Positions 62,001 to 64,000 of a stretch of DNA of 64,000 nucleotides are shown here, piece by piece; the stretch's first letter is position 1, and each line of letters opens with the position of its first letter. This stretch comes from Calliopsis andreniformis. Its lineage: Eukaryota; Arthropoda; Insecta; Hymenoptera; Andrenidae. The notes under the pieces are model-generated. The model was given only the letters and a program-made list of their open reading frames with translations, was not told the DNA's origin and searched no databases. The translations under genes were made by a program, and so were the position numbers. The stretch spans positions 1,302,001 through 1,366,000 of the forward strand of contig NW_027480467.1 of assembly GCF_051401765.1 (NCBI RefSeq), in the 5' to 3' direction.

Positions 62001-63733
62001 CAATCTCCAATCCTCATTCCCCAGTCCTCAATCTTCAATCCTCAATACTCAATCATCAATCCTCAATCCTCAGTCCTCAATCCTCAATCCTCAACCCTCA
62101 AACCTCAATCCTCAACCGTCAGTCCTCGTCCTCAATCGTCAACCCTCAATGCTCAATCCTCATTCTTCAATCCTCAATACACAATCCTCAATATTCAATC
62201 CTCAATCCTCAATACACTATTCTAAATCCTCAATCCTCAATCCTCAATATTCAACACTCAAGCCTCAAACATCAATCCTCAATACTCAATCATCAATCCT
62301 CAATTCTCAATACTCAATAGAATATCCTGAATTCTCATGGTTCAATACTCAATCCGCAAAATTCAATAATCAAATCTCAATCCTCAAACATCAATCCTCA
62401 ACACTCAATCCTCAATACTCAGTCCTCTCTCTTCAATCCTCCATCCTCAATCCTCAATCCTCAAGCGTCAATCCTCAATCCTCAATCCTCAACACTCAAT
62501 ACTCAGTCCTCAAACCTCAATCCGGAATCCTCAATCCTCAATCATCATTCTTCAATCCTCAATACCCAATCCTCAATCTTCAATCCTCAATCCTCAATCC
62601 TCAATTCTCAATCCTCAATCCTCAAACCTCAATTCTGAATCCTCAATAATGACTTCTCAATCTTCAGACATCAGTCCTCAACAATCAGTTGCCAATCCTC
62701 AGCCCTCAATAGAATATCCTCAATTCACAGTTCTCAATACTCAATACACAATCTGCAATCTTCAAATCTCTATCCACAAACATCATTTCTCATCACTCAA
62801 CCCTCAACACTCAGTCCTCAATGTTCAATCCTCAATCCTCAATTCTCAATCTTCAATCCTCAATACTGAATCTTCAATCCTCAATCCTCGATCCTCAATA
62901 CTCAATCCTCAATCCTCAATCCTCAGTCCTCAATTTTCAATCCTCAATACTCAATCTTCAATCCAGAATCTTCAATCTTCAACCCTCAATCCTCAATCCT
63001 CAATCCTCAATCGTCAGTCTTCAATCCTCAATCCTCAATCTTCAATCCTCAATCCTCAATCCTCAATCCTCAATCCTCAATCTTCAATTCTCAATACTCA
63101 ATCTGCAATCTTCAGTCCTCAATCCTCAATCCTCAATCCTTATACTTGAATCCTCAATCCTCAGTCCTCAAACCTCAATTCTGAATCCTCAATCCTGCAT
63201 CCTCAATCTTCAGCCCTCAGTCCTCAACAATCAGTTGTCAATCCTCAGTCCCCAATAGAATATACTCAATTCACAGTTTTCAATACTCAATACTCAATCT
63301 GCAATCGTCAAATCTCTGTCCATATACATCAATTCTCATCACTCAACCCTGAACGCTCAGTCCTCAATGTTCAATCCTCAATCCTCAATTCTCAATCTTC
63401 AATCCTCAATACTGACTTTTCAATCCTCAATCCTCAATCCTCAATCCTCAATCCTCAATCCTCAATCCTCGGTAATCAATACTCAATCTTCAATACTCAA
63501 TCGTCAATCATCAGTCCTCAATCCTCAATCCTCAGTCCTCGTTCCTCAAGCCTCAAACCTCTACCCTCAGTCCTCATCCTCAATTCTCAATTCTCAATCC
63601 CCAATCCTCAATCCTCAATATTCTATCCTCAATATTCAACCTCCAGTCCTAGATCCTCAATCCCCAATCCTCAATCCTTAATCCTCAATCTTCAATGCTC
63701 AATCCCCAGTCCTCAATCTTCAATCCTCAATGC
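59079..63733 (+). repeat. 4.65-kb segmental duplication, copy 2 (partner 53,665-58,395)
   Basis: This is the partner of the 53.7-kb block. It lacks 76 bases near 61,165 and has one more heptamer in the pure run around 61,660-61,740. Because of that extra heptamer the frame starting at 61,201 stays open for 249 codons, whereas its twin at 55,870 stops after 178. Beyond 63,733 the sequence continues into a TGCCCAAACC context that also follows the older relative at 24,340. This copy therefore probably keeps the ancestral right flank. Confidence 0.87.
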
Positions 63734-64000
63734 CCAAACCTCAATCCTCAATCCTCAGTCCTCAATCCTCAATCCTCAACGCTCTGACCTCAATCCTCAA
63801 CCGTCAGTCCTCGTCCTCAATCGTCAACACTCAATCCTCAATGCTCAATCTTCAATCCTCAATACTCAATATTCAATACTCAATCCTCAGACCTCAATCC
63901 TCAATCCTCAGTCCTCAATCCTCAATCCTCAATCCTCAATCCTCATTCTTCAATCCTCAATACCCAATCCTCAGTCTTCAATCCTCAATCCTCAATCCTC
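63733..64000 (+). repeat. Right edge of window, domain II repeat
   Basis: TGCCCAAACCTC at 63,731 opens the context also seen at 24,339, 29,601 and 48,224, here with CAACGCTCTGACC where the others have CAACCCTCTAACC. The array runs off the end of the window with no sign of a boundary. Confidence 0.7.

Larger units (their letters stand above)
1..64000 (+). repeat. Heptanucleotide satellite array, unit TCCTCAA
   Basis: The window is an unbroken head-to-tail array of TCCTCAA in one orientation, with no inversion seen and no unique sequence at either edge, so the true array extends beyond both ends. Frequent variant units include TACTCAA, TCTTCAA, TCATCAA, TCGTCAA, TGCTCAA, TCCCCAA, TCCTCAG, TCCTGAA and CCCTCAA. 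The canonical unit has no G on the + strand, giving extreme strand asymmetry. Occasional six-base units shift the phase. All three + frames of the pure unit read SSILNPQ without a stop, and the other strand has TGA every 21 bases. Satellite DNA of this size is typical of eukaryotic heterochromatin; that placement is inference. No promoter, terminator or RNA gene could be supported anywhere in it. Confidence 0.97.

Noticed and set aside
1..64000. CRISPR array
   Set aside because: There are no alternating repeats and unique spacers. The unit is seven bases and contiguous.
1..64000. Telomeric array
   Set aside because: TTGAGGA does not match a telomere unit I recognise, variants are too frequent, and the higher-order duplications are more typical of satellites.
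1..64000. Cyanobacterial short tandem heptamers
   Set aside because: Such repeats are known as short arrays between genes. At least 64 kb without a gene would be far outside that pattern, though the host cannot be excluded from sequence alone.

Overview
The whole window is one uninterrupted tandem array of a seven-base unit, TCCTCAA on the + strand (TTGAGGA on the other strand), about 9,100 units long. I found no recognisable gene, RNA gene, transposon, CRISPR array, origin or unique flanking DNA. An array this long with nested duplications looks most like eukaryotic satellite or heterochromatic DNA. Nothing in the sequence identifies the species, and the eukaryotic assignment is inference. 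Heptanucleotide repeats are also known in some cyanobacteria, but only as short arrays.

The many open frames on the + strand follow from the repeat. Seven and three share no factor, so the unit reads as the same heptapeptide, SSILNPQ, in all three + frames, with no stop. Slips between frames therefore do not close the frame. The complementary strand has a TGA every 21 bases in every frame. The apparent starts are unit variants such as TGCTCAA and TGTTCAA, which create ATG after a preceding A; hence the monotonous ML, MF and MP beginnings. I annotate none of these frames as a gene.

Two sequence subfamilies alternate. Domain I (about 1-4,600, 6,900-15,700 and 16,500-19,600) carries TGTTCAATCCGCAATACC-type markers and has few stop-bearing variants, so the longest frames lie there. 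Domain II (about 4,600-6,900, 15,700-16,500 and 19,600-64,000) is punctuated by 'GAATAT islands', more divergent stretches with TAGAATAT or TAGAACAT at their core. I located 65 in the window, in three subtypes (A, B, C). Domain II also carries a CCTAGATCC marker about 24 times, and from 28 kb on 12 HindIII sites at a fixed 53 bases before C-type islands.

Over this lies a mosaic of higher-order duplications of 0.5-4.7 kb, which I traced by constant spacing of rare variants. The main pairs are 331-4,400 with 8,905-12,973; 36,410-39,436 with 40,494-43,639; 38,235-40,498 with 49,656-51,926; and 53,665-58,395 with 59,079-63,733. The copies differ by few substitutions and by indels that are mostly whole heptamers. 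This is the pattern expected from unequal exchange and replication slippage. The most interesting aspects are the size and purity of the array, its layered higher-order organisation, the fixed TCAA core with a variable dinucleotide, and the regularly recurring islands. All boundaries are hand-read and uncertain by one to several heptamers.
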